A stretch of 64,000 bases of DNA from Litsea cubeba (Eukaryota > Streptophyta > Magnoliopsida > Laurales > Lauraceae): the NCBI GenBank assembly GCA_012931725.1, contig CM022946.1, forward strand, positions 47,862,114-47,926,113, written 5' to 3'. Shown one piece after another: positions 32,638 to 44,176 of the stretch (positions are counted from its first letter, which is position 1; each line of letters begins with the position of its first letter). Below the pieces are notes generated by a model. The model was not told the origin of the DNA, did no database searches, and saw nothing but the letters and a program-made list of their open reading frames with translations. A program made the translations under genes and the position numbers.

Positions 32638-33172
32638 TCGACCACTCTGTAGTGTTCATGATGATCTTTTTATTCCGGCCATTATCGGAAGCGAGTGAGG
32701 CGAAGGCACTATGAGGACACCACTGGTCTGGATAACGAGGACATAGCTCCAGACCCAGGCGACGATGGGGCCGATGCTGGTGATGGGCAGGAGGCTGAGG
32801 ATGATGGAGGCTAAGTCGCAGTCATCTCCGAGGGAGGCATCGAGGAGGAAGAACCCCTTGTGGAAGTCTCCGAGGGAGGCATCGAGGAGGAAGAACGCCT
32901 TACGAAAGTCACCGAGGTTGATGATGGTGGCTACTCGACGGAGGACGCCGGTGCGTCAGCACCTGCAGACTAGGGTTAGGACGCGCTCGAGGTTCTTGGC
33001 GGCGTCGGAGGCGATACGGCGGATGGGGCGGTCATAGATGGTGGGGGTGAAGTTGGAGATGAAGAAAATGGAGTTGAGCATTTGGACGAGATGGTCAACG
33101 CACTTCCAGACCTCGAACAATCAGCTTGGTAGGACTTGGCCTCCTTTGCTGCGATGCGAACTCTTTCAGGAG
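32638..33172 (-). pseudogene. ARMADILLO-REPEAT-ONLY (ARO)-like pseudogene, N-terminal part
   Basis: Minus-strand frames read, in order, PERVRIAAKEAKSYQADC, VDHLVQML, YDRPIRRIASDAAKNLERVL, TGVLRRVATIINLGDFRKAF, LLDASLGD, PIVAWVWSY and ASDNGRNKKII. This is the order of the N-terminal region of plant ARO proteins (ERVRKA..., YDRPIRR..., NLERALTLVRKC, DFRKV..LL.SS.GD, DPILAWVWS, DNDRNKKIIVEEGG). ARO proteins are armadillo-repeat regulators of tip growth. The copy has at least two frameshifts, a TGA before TGVLRR, and a 48-base tandem duplication near 32830-32925. It ends where the armadillo repeats should start. It is a dead fragment; the identification is from memory of motifs. Confidence 0.75.
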
Positions 33173-33478
33173 ACAGTTCTCTTCACCCCCCCCATCATCT
33201 CTCTCTCATCTCTCGCTCTTGGTACTCTTTCAGTAATTTTGTCAAACATTTGTCAGTCAGATTTTTTCCAACATGATGTCTTATTTGCTGAACAAATAAG
33301 AAAAATACCTCTTGATCAAACAATCTAAAAGAATGAAGAAAAGAAATAAGAAAAATACCTCTTGATCAACCAATACAAAAGCAAGGGGAACAGAGATTTG
33401 TGGCTCCAGTAGCATTGTATCTTGATCGGAATAGAGATAGTGGGTTAGGAGGGAGAGAAAAAGAGTTATGTTTGGATG

Positions 33479-35448
33479 ATGATTGTTGAGTTCATGAATT
33501 TGCACATTTACGCATCATTTTTGGATGATTTAGGTGTTTAATTAGGTGAATTGCATCATTATTCATCTAATTCCATCATTTCATGCATTTTCACAAAGGA
33601 ACCTTGATTTTTATACTTTTTATACATTTTCTGCATTGACTTAGAATATTTTGCAAATTTTCTCGGAAGAGTCCCAGTTGGAGTAGGACTCTATCCGGAT
33701 GGGTCCCGCTTCAATATGGGTTCTTCAGTATTTGATGTGTTGAATTAGAATGTGCAGAAAATGAGAATTGCAGGCCTCTGTCACGGAACCCATTTTCAAG
33801 CACACATAGTCATCATGGGCCATGCATTGCTGAATTAAAGCTTGAAAAGAAGTAAATTGAAGAATTCACCACGTGGACCCCACACACAAGCCGTGTGCAA
33901 ATAATCAAAGGAGGGGTCCACTCAGCATGTCAGTTGAAGAGTCCTATCTACAGTAGAAGACTTCTTATAGGGCCCACTGTTCAAGCAGATGAAATGTCCC
34001 ACATGGCAGGGTCCGCAGTAGTTGCAGATTTGAACTTATTAATGGATAATTCAAAGAGTTCAATTCTGATTGGAATAAAAAAAGAAGAGTTCGAATCATC
34101 CACATCTGATCTCCTTTCGAAAATGAAAGTTGTGTAGAGATAGAGTCCATTGCAAATCAAGTTTCAAAAGTTAATTCCGTTTTTCTCAGTATACTCATCT
34201 TCAAATGGCCATAACTTTCAATCCGACCGTCGGATCAATGAAATTTACCTACCGTTGGAAAGCTTATTCAGAGTAGATATTCGTGGAGTCCGAATGTGAA
34301 ATCAGAGCTATATTGACAAAGTTATGGGCCCAGAGATTTTCAAGTTCATTTTTAGACGAGATTGCAATTAAATCTACAACGTTGATAATCAATTGCTGCT
34401 CATCCTTTGTGGGACCCCATATGAAGACTAGCCAAGCCATCCTGAGGTTTCCAGAAGCTTCTACCTCATTCAAATTCAAACAAGATAAGAGATATACTTT
34501 ATCAATGAAGATAAGTCAAATCTGCAAAGAAGGTGTCTAGATTCAATGTATTTCTAAGATAACCGGAATCATATGGGACACACTCCCTGCCTTGGTCGTC
34601 CACCATTATTCTCTCTCATCTTTCTCTTTTTTCCTTAATTAATAGAATTTAAGAGTTATTTTTGGGCATTCTGGAGCCCTGTTCCAGAAATTAGGATTTT
34701 TAGAAGAGAGATTTCTGAAAGACCATTATACAAGGAGATGCTATCAATGAAATTACTTTTGGAGTTCTTTTCAATGGCTGGCTAGATTTCTTGAATTGGA
34801 GCACACAGATGAAGCTAAGTAGATCTTTGATTTAATCTATGTTAATTTTCTTTTACTTTTTTATCTCTTTTAAATGCATGCTTTATTAAAATAATAGATC
34901 TGTCTTCATGCCTTAGGCATCCTCTATTTTGATTTCTTATAAAAATAGTTTGATAATTTTTACTTATTTTGATAGATTATGCTTAGGGCTGAGATCCTAT
35001 GATAGTTTATGCTTAATTTGATGAGTCGTGCTTATGATTTTCCATTCTTTTATGAGGTGAAGGAGGTCTTGGGTTGTGACCTTATTCTTTTTATTAAAAA
35101 TTGATTTTTTCGATAGACAAATCCTCCGGATTCAAAACATTGATTTGTTTCTGACCTGAGTTATTTTGAGATAGAGTAGAATAATTGCAAGAATGGATTG
35201 ATTATCTTGCTTAGTGGATTCTGGATGCTCTGATCTGTTTTATATATTTGATTAGTTTGTGTTTCTGATTTCTTTTAGTTTTTCTTGGATCTCAATTATT
35301 TATTAATCTTTGATTTAAAAAAAATAGATTTTAAATTCTAACTTAGTAGTGCTCCATGTGGGATCGACCTGTAATTGCCAATTATCTCAACAAGATAACT
35401 GTGCACTTCCAGTAATTTTAATAGATTGATTTAATTCACATCAATAAT
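33479..35448 (+). mobile_element. Candidate solo LTR (33484-35443), with imperfect target duplicates
   Basis: It starts TGTTGAGTTC and ends TTCACATCA (TG...CA), flanked by ATGAT and ATAAT. The interior has phrases I associate with plant gypsy LTRs (GGCCATAACTTTCAATCCGA; CATGTGGGATCGACCTG near the 3' end). No protein-coding capacity, primer site or partner LTR is seen, so a solo LTR fits best. Boundaries were set by eye. Confidence 0.55.
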
Positions 35449-37037
35449 TGAAGAGGAGTAGTAGCATAGATAATGATTGAAGAAGTCCAAATTTGTAGGA
35501 GAGAATGAGATAATACTGTGAGTTTCTGAATTCGTACGGAAAAATTAACCTGAGGTTTCAAAATTGAGAAAGTTTAGGAAATATGGAGGTTGACTCTAAA
35601 CGTATGTGGCCTAGAAATGATGTTGTAGTATTTTGGCATGGCCCAAAATGAGAGATTTTAGGAGAAGAAAATTAGATCTATGCGCAATATATATCCAGGC
35701 CTAGAGTGACAGGGCATGTAAGAGCCTAATATATTGTTGTGTGTGTTTTTTTAAAGGAGAACTCTATGATTGCTAACGTGGCACCTTTGAAAGCACCCAT
35801 TTTTCTCTGCTTTAATATAATATAATAAGTTTGGAGAGAAAAATGACTTTTGAATTACCAATATGTATTTTGACTGGAAATTAAATTAATCTTCGAGTGA
35901 GCCCCTTGATAAGGTAATTATGTGGGATCACGTAAATAGTGAAAGAATATTAGGTTTTCCTAGATGATAGTGAATATCACGCGTAACTCACATAAGATAA
36001 AAATTTAAGTCCTTCAATTGCTAAGTGAGATGAAAATTATATCGCTTAATGAGTTCGATTACTAACCTCAAAAACTCACGAGAATTAAGTGGGCCTTAAT
36101 GGGTTGATAGTTGCAAAATACTATGCCAAGTAAACAAGAGATGGCTGATGTGGAATAAATGAGCTCATGTGGCTCAAGGAGAGAGGAGGGATTTGACGTT
36201 CTTTTTCTTTCACGGACATTTAGCTTTAAGGTATAGAGTACTTGTACAACATTGCGAGAATGAATTCTCCACAACTTATTCTCAAAATAAATTACTTGTA
36301 CATCATTGCCAACATGAATTCTCCATAACTTACTCTCGGAATAAACATGTTCACAAACCAACTAATTTTCAGCACAATAAGATTTTCAAAACAAAAAGCT
36401 GCCAAATACGCCCTCTGCTTATCTTTCAAAAAAAAAAAAAAAGAAAGAGAGAGAGAAGCTCATGTGGGTCCTATCTGTACCCCACAACCAGAGCAATTTA
36501 AGTGGGTCTGTTACTCAAGAGTCTTGATCCCCTATTGTAGCTATTAACGAGAACTGTGTAACACATGCCAGGACTCAATGTGGAGCTCATATAGAGATAA
36601 TATGGATCGTTCAAGATAAATCCCATCACCTAAATGAACATCCTCAAATAATAGTCCAATGGGTGTGGGTGGGACTGTTTGATCAAGCACATGATTGAAA
36701 AACTGATGTGGTATTAACCACGTTTTCACTATGTGTTCAACAGATGGTGGGACCCACTCCTAATGAGGTGAAATTTAAGGATTTATCCCTTGGAGGGGAT
36801 GAGAAATTTAGGAGTGGCAAATGGGTTAACCTGGGGTCTGCTGTTTGGACCATGACATGTGTCCAACCCAATTTTAAAGATGGGTTGAAGTTTGTCAACA
36901 TGCACCTGCAATGGGTTAGTCTGACCCGACCCACCTAACCCACATTTTCAAGTACAAGTAACCTGACCTAAGTTTTACATTGTGAGATTGGGAAGGGCTT
37001 TTTCTCCTTTGTTCTGCTCGCTTTCCAACCTAGTGAA
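35449..37037. other. Intergenic DNA without a recognisable gene
   Basis: There is a 65-base imperfect direct repeat (ACTTGTACA..ATTGC..ATGAATTCTCC) at about 36238-36350. Nothing here encodes a recognisable protein. GTGGGACC/GGTCCCAC motifs suggest old transposon debris. Confidence 0.45.
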
Positions 37038-37538
37038 TAGGGACATTCCAAATGGGCATCCGATTCTCCGATTACCTGGAAGTTCTAATCCACAAAAAAT
37101 CGGGTCTAGAGCCTATTTTAGGTTCCGATTAATAAACGGGTATGGTTCTGGGTCCATATAAGTCTCGACCCGTAGACCCGGGACTCAACATATGAGTCTT
37201 TGATATGGCAAATTGTACCTCAAAATCAACTTTTTTTTTGGTATTTTTATGTATAATACTAGAGGTAATAGACTTGATTCACTATTATAAGTTAAATGAT
37301 ATGCTTATGTTAAGAAAAATAAAAAATAAAGAGAAATTAGAACCGGTTTTGAAACTAGATTCCAATCCTCTAGATGGAGGATCCGGATTTTCCTATCGGA
37401 ACCAGGTTTAGAACCAACAAAATAGGTTCTAAGTCATAATTAGATCTGAAATAGGAACCGTAATGTATAAATGGGTCCGGGTCTAGATCCAATATGGTTC
37501 TAACCAGGAACCGTCCCATTTGCAACCCTACTAGCAAA
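37030..37538. mobile_element. Non-autonomous hAT element (37038-37530)
   Basis: The ends are TAGGGACATTCCAAATGGG and the complement of TAGGGTTGCAAATGGG, typical of hAT termini (TAGGG...CAAATGGG). The 8-base flanks CTAGTGAA (37030-37037) and CTAGCAAA (37531-37538) match at six of eight places, as expected for an old hAT duplication. It is only 493 bases long and has no transposase. Confidence 0.6.
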
Positions 37539-37759
37539 GTTACCTTTTCTTTGTCAATGTGTAGGAGAAACATACGGAACGGGAATAAAATATGGATACG
37601 ATGGGTTTTCAGTATTTTTCTAAAGTTGTTGTGCAGGAGAAAAAATGAGGGTAGAATTGTATTAGAGAAAAGATGGATCCCTTTCTAATCTAACCCTTTT
37701 CTTCTCTCTCGTATGTACTTTTTTCTTCAGCTAGGTTGCAAATCATAAAAACTAATATA

Positions 37760-37985
37760 TTAAGGGCCCACTTCTTTACTAAAATTCATAGAATTCATGT
37801 TTGATGGTTGTCTGGGAATTTCAAATTCTGGTATTTGAAATGCTACTAAATTCTAGAATTCTGAATTCCATGTTCCATCAATGGTCTGAATTCCTACGAA
37901 AGAATTTTGAATTCCCTATCTACACAAATTCCATATTCCATAGCTACAAGAATTTCTAATTGGAATTCCTGTCTTATGATCGACA
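37760..37985. repeat. GAATTC-rich repeat tract, MITE-like
   Basis: Dense GAATTC/GAATTT/ATTCC words on both strands make the stretch partly self-complementary. This resembles the AATTCC-rich MITEs common in plants. I could not define ends or a target duplicate. Confidence 0.35.
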
Positions 37986-37989
37986 CTAA

Positions 37990-39902
37990 AATGTGCAACA
38001 CTTAACCGCAAGACTATGGTGTCATCAAGTTGTAAAGGACTAAAGAGTCCGGATTATGGATCCCACGGAGAGAGGATGGAATAAACAATGAATCCGATTA
38101 AAGTAGAATTGAACTAAAATATAGCTAATATAGACAAATGAAATGAGCAATTAAAACTACTAAACTATGCAGTGTAAACAATTAATTGAAACTAACAACT
38201 AGGATTAACAAGTGATTAAGAAACTAGTGGGCTAATTAGTGTGCAAACTACATGGAAATGATGTGAAAAATGGAATTAAACTAAATGGAATGTAGAATAA
38301 AACTAAAATAACAACTAAACTACTCTAATTAATAATTTAAAATATGAAATTAATAAGATCTGAGCTAATCTAACAAACTATACTAAACTAGTGGTGAATG
38401 GTGGTGAAAATGGAAGATCTAAGGTGAAGATGTGATGTAAAATGTGTACGATTTTAAAACAAGTGATGCGAAATGTAGATCTAACGATCTAGAAGTAAAA
38501 AATGACAAATCAAACAAGGATTTAAATTAACAATAATTAAAAGAAGAGATTAGGCAATTCAAAATACACTAAGTGTGTAATTAATCCAAATAATATATGT
38601 TCTAATTCAACTCCCAAATCTACAATCCAATTAGCAATCTCTTGCCTAATTGGATTGGATGATATAACAATGAAGATCAAAGTAAAAAAAAAAAAAATCA
38701 AAAGCCAAGATCCCATTTCATCATCTAGCTACCCTAACAATAAATCATCAAAATCAAGCTACAAAAGATCAAAGATAAGGGCTCTAGAGCATGCTATGTG
38801 AGAGAACTTAATCCAACTAAAAAGCATGAATTGAAATTATTTAAGCATCAAGTGTAGAGATAGAGCATGAGAAATGAGAGGGATTAGCACAATTAAATCT
38901 AAAATTTACTAATCAATTAAGGTACAAGTAGGGAATTTAAACTAAAAATGAATGGAATTGAACTAATCACATTACTTAATTAGCTTCAAAAGGAGAGCCT
39001 AATCCAAGAGCTTTAGCCACTAAACATAAAAAAAGAGCTCCAATTATTCATTAACGATCTTCAGTTACACACACTCTCTCTAGATTAGTTACAATTAAGC
39101 TCTTAATTACAATCTAAAAGTGTAGAAAAAGTAAAAAATAAAATTACCAAAAGATTGACTTGTCCAAAAGATCTACTTTCACTACAAATACATTCTAATT
39201 TATAGAAACATTGAGGACATTTGATTGGCTCATTTCCTTTCATAAGGATTGGTATTGGTTTCATTTTATTGGTTGCAACTTTTCTAAAAGCATATGTGCT
39301 TTTTTTGTTATGTGGTCAGAGGCTTATGTAAAAAACACATGCAATTATTGGGGTTTGAGAACCCATAACCTATTTCATACCTACCCAAGCTCTAACCAAT
39401 ATACCAACCACTCATTTGTGTTAGAAAATTTCTTCTGTTATTTTTAAAGTCTTCTCCGCTTATTTTGAAATTCTTTAACTCTTCCTAAGATTTCTTCACC
39501 AAGATTTCTTAATGTAACTTCTTTTATTGAAATCTCTTCTTGATGCCGTGGGACACTAGCCGGAAGGTTGGGGTAGTCGCTGGGTCCACCTACACAAGAG
39601 AAATTACATAAAAATGTGCTATGTAAAAAATTATTGGATTTATGCATGAAGACTTTGCCGCTTCGTATCTTCCTCGTCCAAACTCGTATGAATGCAAATG
39701 AGTAGCTGATTTCGCTCAAAATTTCGCGTCCAATGCAATAATGTAAAGAAACGATGTCATTTTATGAGTTAAAATGAAGTTATAAGCGATGATAATCCAA
39801 TAATTCGATAGCAGGATAAAATCCTCATGTAAAGCAAGTGATATGCACATGAGATGCTGATAAAACTCGGACTAATGAGGGGTAAAATATGCAATATTTA
39901 AC
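37990..39902 (-). mobile_element. Possible degraded gypsy-type LTR, minus strand
   Basis: On the minus strand it would start TGTTAAATATTGCATATTTTACC (near 39902) and end near GGTTAAGTGTTGCACA (37990). The sequence near the low-coordinate end (CCGTGGGATCCATAATCC) recalls gypsy LTR ends. No duplicate flanks were found, so limits and nature are uncertain. Much of the interior is AT-rich with CTAAACTA-like words and no gene. Confidence 0.4.
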
Positions 39903-40782
39903 ACTCATCATCTTATGTACAAATTAAATTGTAAATCGCCCATCAATGTATCTAACTATATAATACACATGAGTCCCACTTAATTACAAAATGTAACATC
40001 CAAAATTTGGGCCCACCTAAAAAATAAATAAATAATCGGGCCCACCTAAAAAAAACAATGTAATCATGCGAATTTATATGTTTACATTCATGAGCGGAGA
40101 TGTCATTTTCAATAAAATTTTACAATTGACACAATAGTAAGGGCCCAAACAACATCAGCTCTAAATACTAACAACCATTTCAACAATTACTATATATACT
40201 ATAGATGTAGGATTCGATTTCAAAATTGAACTCCAATTTTACAATTGATTGAGAAATTGGAGTTCAATTTAGATTTCAATTTTGATTTGATTTTAATTTA
40301 GAGAGAAATTTTAGGATCTACTCACATTCCTTAACAAACTCAAACTCTTAAATTTGAAATCCTTATCTATTAAGAGTTTGAGTCCTACAATGGACTCTTC
40401 TAAATAATCTGACTTACCAAATAGGCATTTACTGTGACAATGACCGTATGAATGGCTTTCTCTTAATACTCATTCTCTACTAATTAGGGAGATATGATTC
40501 TCAATTATTATCTCAACCAAGATCCATATGTACTTCAAAATCGGCCCTTATCTCTATTTTATTTATTTCCAAAAGGAGCCCATGGATCCAAACTCACCGA
40601 GAAGAAGAGGTAAAGGAGGGAATGAGTTTGAGCTTTTGAAGGAATTTGACATATACCAGTTTGAACCAAATCAGTATGTGATACATCTTAAATTATAGTT
40701 TTGGTATTTTTTAATTTTTTTAATTTGGGTTTATGCTGAATACTTGAGTCGTCTTTGTGATTATCTTTATCTCTCTCACTAT

Positions 40783-40989
40783 TGTCACTACACCAAAACG
40801 AGAAATTGGAACGGATTACCGTTCCTAATCCGTGTGTTCCTAATCCGTTCATCCGTTCTAATTTCCTGTTTTTGGAACGGATTAACGGATTAACGGATTA
40901 GGAACGGTTTAGGAACGGATGAACGGATTAGGAACACACGAATTAGGAACGGTAATCCGTTCCAATTTTCCATTTTTGGTGTAGTGTGT
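40783..40989. mobile_element. CACTA-type MITE (40786-40986), TSD TGT
   Basis: This 201-base element starts CACTACACCAAAA and ends with its complement TTTTTGGTGTAGTG. It is flanked by the 3-base duplicate TGT, the signature of CACTA (EnSpm) transposons. Nearly the whole element is one long palindrome built from GGAACGGATTA/TAATCCGTTCC units, so its transcript would fold into a hairpin. Confidence 0.85.
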
Positions 40990-41853
40990 TTCTCCTTTTA
41001 TCTTCGGCAAGAGGTCTCAACCTTTTTTTCACAATTGATATATTATTTTTTTTTATTTTTCTTTACAATCTAAAGTGGGTTTCTTTGTTTTTCTTTATTT
41101 TAAAATGTTTTTACTGTTGAGTGTGTATTAGGAAGCAGGTGTCGTGAATGGAGAAAAGTGCTCTTTGTTGTATATGGCATGGCCGTTTTTCTTGTGAGTT
41201 TCGCGCTTACATATGAGATTTCATCAATTATAGATAATTATCTTTTTTTCTTTTTTTATATTTTTTGCATATCAATTTTGGCTTCTAATTGTAGGAAAAA
41301 GAGGCCAACTCTTATCATCTCATTACTATGAATTTTTACGTTACCGCTAATAAATACTATTTTATTTTGGGTCTCGGCTTGGCACGAGTCTCTTTCTCTC
41401 CCACTATCTCTTTGCAACTTAAATTCTTTTTAAGATTTTTTTTTCTATTTATTCCTTGAAATATGTAAATGTGAATTTTCATAATCATTTAAAATACTTT
41501 AATTGAGAGGCAATATCCTTGAACTTCCAATTGCATGTTGGCGCCTTTAAATTCAAGGGGTCGTCACGTTATGTAAGTTTACATCTTTTTTTATATATAT
41601 TTTGATGCACATAAAATTTTTAAATAATCATAGAAATTAAAAAAATTAGATTTATATTTTTTAGTGATTTTCATAAAAATTCTTAAATCTAACAATATTT
41701 TCATTTTTTTTCAGAATTAATTACTTAATTTTAAATGGAGTTATATGAGGTCGGATTTGAGATAAATCAACCCGGAAAACTTATGTTGTGTTTGATGGGA
41801 GTCAAACACATGGCCTTTAAAGTAATATGTAACACATTTTACTAACTGTGCAA
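40990..41853. other. AT-rich intergenic DNA
   Basis: I see no gene, repeat array or RNA motif here. Confidence 0.45.
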
Positions 41854-42470
41854 TCTATTTCATATAATAAAAAAATATATAAAAGTATAGCGGATGAGTA
41901 GGAGGTCTTATCAAATTTTATTGATTTAGTATTCTTTTTCTCTTTCTGAGGGTGTGCCTGTAACTGTTTGACACGAAGTGGTAAAAAAAATCTATTGCGA
42001 TAAAAAGAAAGAGAAAAAGATGCTAAAAACTATAATGAGTTTACTATTTGAGCTTAGGCATAGAAAAACTACTATGGTAGGTATTGAGCTTACTATTCTT
42101 CTAATTCTACATATCTAAGTACACACTAATGTACATAAAATTTGAACTATAGCCTTCTTTTTCTAAAATTTTACATTTCTAGATATTCTTCATAACTTAA
42201 AATAATTATTATTATCTTAAACAATAAGACGCGTATCTTAATAGTATGATAATAATAATGATAATCGGTAATAATATAATTATCATCTTATGGGTTTATA
42301 CATTAGAATACCTATATATTAGATTAATTTATATATGTTATGTCCTTTTCATTTAAATATAATTATTAGAATGTATCATATTTTTAATTCTTTTATAAAT
42401 TTTAAAAGTTAATAGATTTCTTATTATATGAATTATGTTGCCCATGCTAAGCGCGGGCATGTTTTGCTAG
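41854..42470 (+). mobile_element. Non-autonomous Helitron (about 617 bp)
   Basis: The 5' end TCTATTTCATATAATAAAA follows a host A. The 3' end is a hairpin (TGCCCATGC-TAA-GCGCGGGCA, 42439-42459) followed eleven bases later by CTAG and a host T. TC...CTRR ends, the subterminal hairpin and insertion between A and T are Helitron hallmarks. No Rep/helicase is encoded. Confidence 0.7.
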
Positions 42471-42609
42471 TCAACTTAATTATGAGCTTTAACTTTTTCA
42501 TCCAATTCTCTGGAAATAAAGAATAATAGTCAAGAACACACCCAAACAGAATCCAAATCTTGACAATATCAAATACCCATTTCCAACATCAAACAAATAA
42601 TTTCTAAAA

Positions 42610-42960
42610 GGGAATTTAACCAAAAAGTGTCCCAAAACATGTATTATATGTAGTTAATCATAAATACACGTAAACACCCGTATTGGTGTTCGTACAGTCA
42701 ATTTGGACAATTTTACCCCTCCCTATTTCGAACGACATCGTCATGGAATTAACCTAGACAACTTAATCGAACGATTTCCTTCTCCTTTTCTTCCCCAAAT
42801 TTCTCCTCTCCAGCCTTTTCTCTCTTTCTCCTCCACTCCATCCTCTCTCTTTCCCTCATCTTGCCTGGCTTTGGTTCTTTTTTTCCTTTTCCCTCTCCGG
42901 TCACTGCGTTCTCCTTCCCTCTCCTTCTCCGCTCGCTGCGTGCGGGAAACTCTGCTATCT
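42610..42960 (+). promoter_or_regulatory. Promoter-like segment, copy 2 of the inverted duplicate
   Basis: It matches 30950-31350 on the opposite strand, from CCAAAAAGTGTCC through ACACCCGTATTGGTGTTCGT and GACATCGTCATGGA to a CT-rich tract (CTTTTCTCTCTTTCTCCTCC). Similarity ends by about 42965. Confidence 0.6.
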
Positions 42961-42964
42961 ATCC

Positions 42965-44135
42965 CCTGGAGACTGCATACCCACCCATCTGCTACTACTG
43001 CTTCTGCTTCAGTTCTTCCCCATCAAAGCCCACGTTTCTCTGGCGTAAATTATAGGGCAATGCAACTAACTGATTCGTGATCGAAAGAGGAAGTCGAAAA
43101 AGATTGAGTTGGAGGTTAGGGTCGTTGGAGGAATCGAGAGCTGCTTCGTCTTTCTCTCTCTCTCTCTCTTTCATCCAAACCCTTCAATCCACCCATCTAG
43201 GGTTTCTTCCCCCCGTTCTCGCTCTCGAGACCCGATCTCGCCGAACTGGAGAATACTGGCATCTGGCCTGATCGGGCTCTTCTTCGAGATCTCCCGCCAT
43301 CGATGTAATTCCAATCGTTCTTCTTCTATTTCTGGTAGATTTAATCATTGTTTGGATGTAAAATGATTTGCAAAGCGTTTGATTGCTCAGAGAAATCCAT
43401 TTCCTATCGCAAAGAGTAGGAATAGCTTGGATGTAAAACGACTTGCAAATCGTTTGAATGCTCATTCAGCCATGTATTTTTTTATTTTTTATTTTGGATG
43501 ATAAAGTATATTTGGAAGGTGAATTATGCTGGGAATTGTTTTGGATGCCCCCCTTTAAGCTAACTGAAGCTTTTCGGCTTTTGATCTTTTTCTTTTTGGT
43601 CATTTAACAGAGAGATGGTGTGTGGGAAATCCTAGAAATTCAAGAAAAGATTAGGATAGGTTTATGCAATGCTGAGGATTCCTCGGTTGGAAGGGGAAAG
43701 CATTCAATTTTTCTGTGCCGTCATTTTTTTTTTTTTTACACCGTTGGGTGGGACACTTTTCTGTGGAAAAAAAATCATTTTATATGGCAAGGAGTGGGAA
43801 GTGAGAGTCACTTCCCAGGTACTGAGGGAAAGGAATCTGTGGAATTGCAAGGATTCTGCCTTATTGTTAATTTTTTTCATTTCGTAGTGTTCTTACACTT
43901 CCCATAGGAAGTTGAAATCCTCTCTATCGAGGAAATGGTTTCATTTTTTATTCTTTTACACGTGGAAGAAGTGTCGTACAAAACTAAGGAAGAGTGAGCT
44001 AGAGAAAAATCTGAACAATTTTCCTATCTCATAATCCTCCAGGTGCACAAGCACACTTTAAAAGTCACATTTGTATAATGAGGATTCCACTCTCTGCGGA
44101 ATTCCTTTTTCACGCTGGTGGAGGATGAAAGTCCA
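42965..44135 (+). other. CT-rich, gene-leader-like sequence, no identifiable protein
   Basis: CT-rich tracts, CTAGGGTTTCTTCCCC near 43196 and a GC-richer patch (43200-43300) look like the 5' untranslated region or first exon of a plant gene. Two near-identical 40-base units (TTGGATGTAAAAYGAYTTGC) lie at about 43351 and 43429. None of the short open frames resembles a known protein. The 3' continuation may have been displaced by the Copia remains at 44140. Confidence 0.4.
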
Positions 44136-44156
44136 AGGGATCCTAACCCTAGAGTG

Positions 44157-44176
44157 GGGGGGGGGGGGGGGGGGGG
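44157..44176. repeat. Poly-G run (about 20 bases)
   Basis: An uninterrupted G tract marks the end of the SIRE-like LTR; its true length is likely unreliable in any assembly and it can form a quadruplex. Confidence 0.85.

Noticed and set aside
32765..33037. Plus-strand 90-codon Arg/Ser-rich frame
   Set aside because: Antisense shadow of the ARO-like pseudogene.
36810..37530. Longer hAT element starting at TAGGAGTGGCAAATGGG (36810)
   Set aside because: Its 8-base flank does not match the flank after 37530, while the start at 37038 does.
37990..39902. Firm solo-LTR call
   Set aside because: No matching target duplicate at any tested end; kept only as a low-confidence feature.
44157..44176. 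Poly-G run as an assembly gap or vector tail
   Set aside because: The same G-rich stretch occurs at the end of SIRE-type LTRs; only its length is doubtful.
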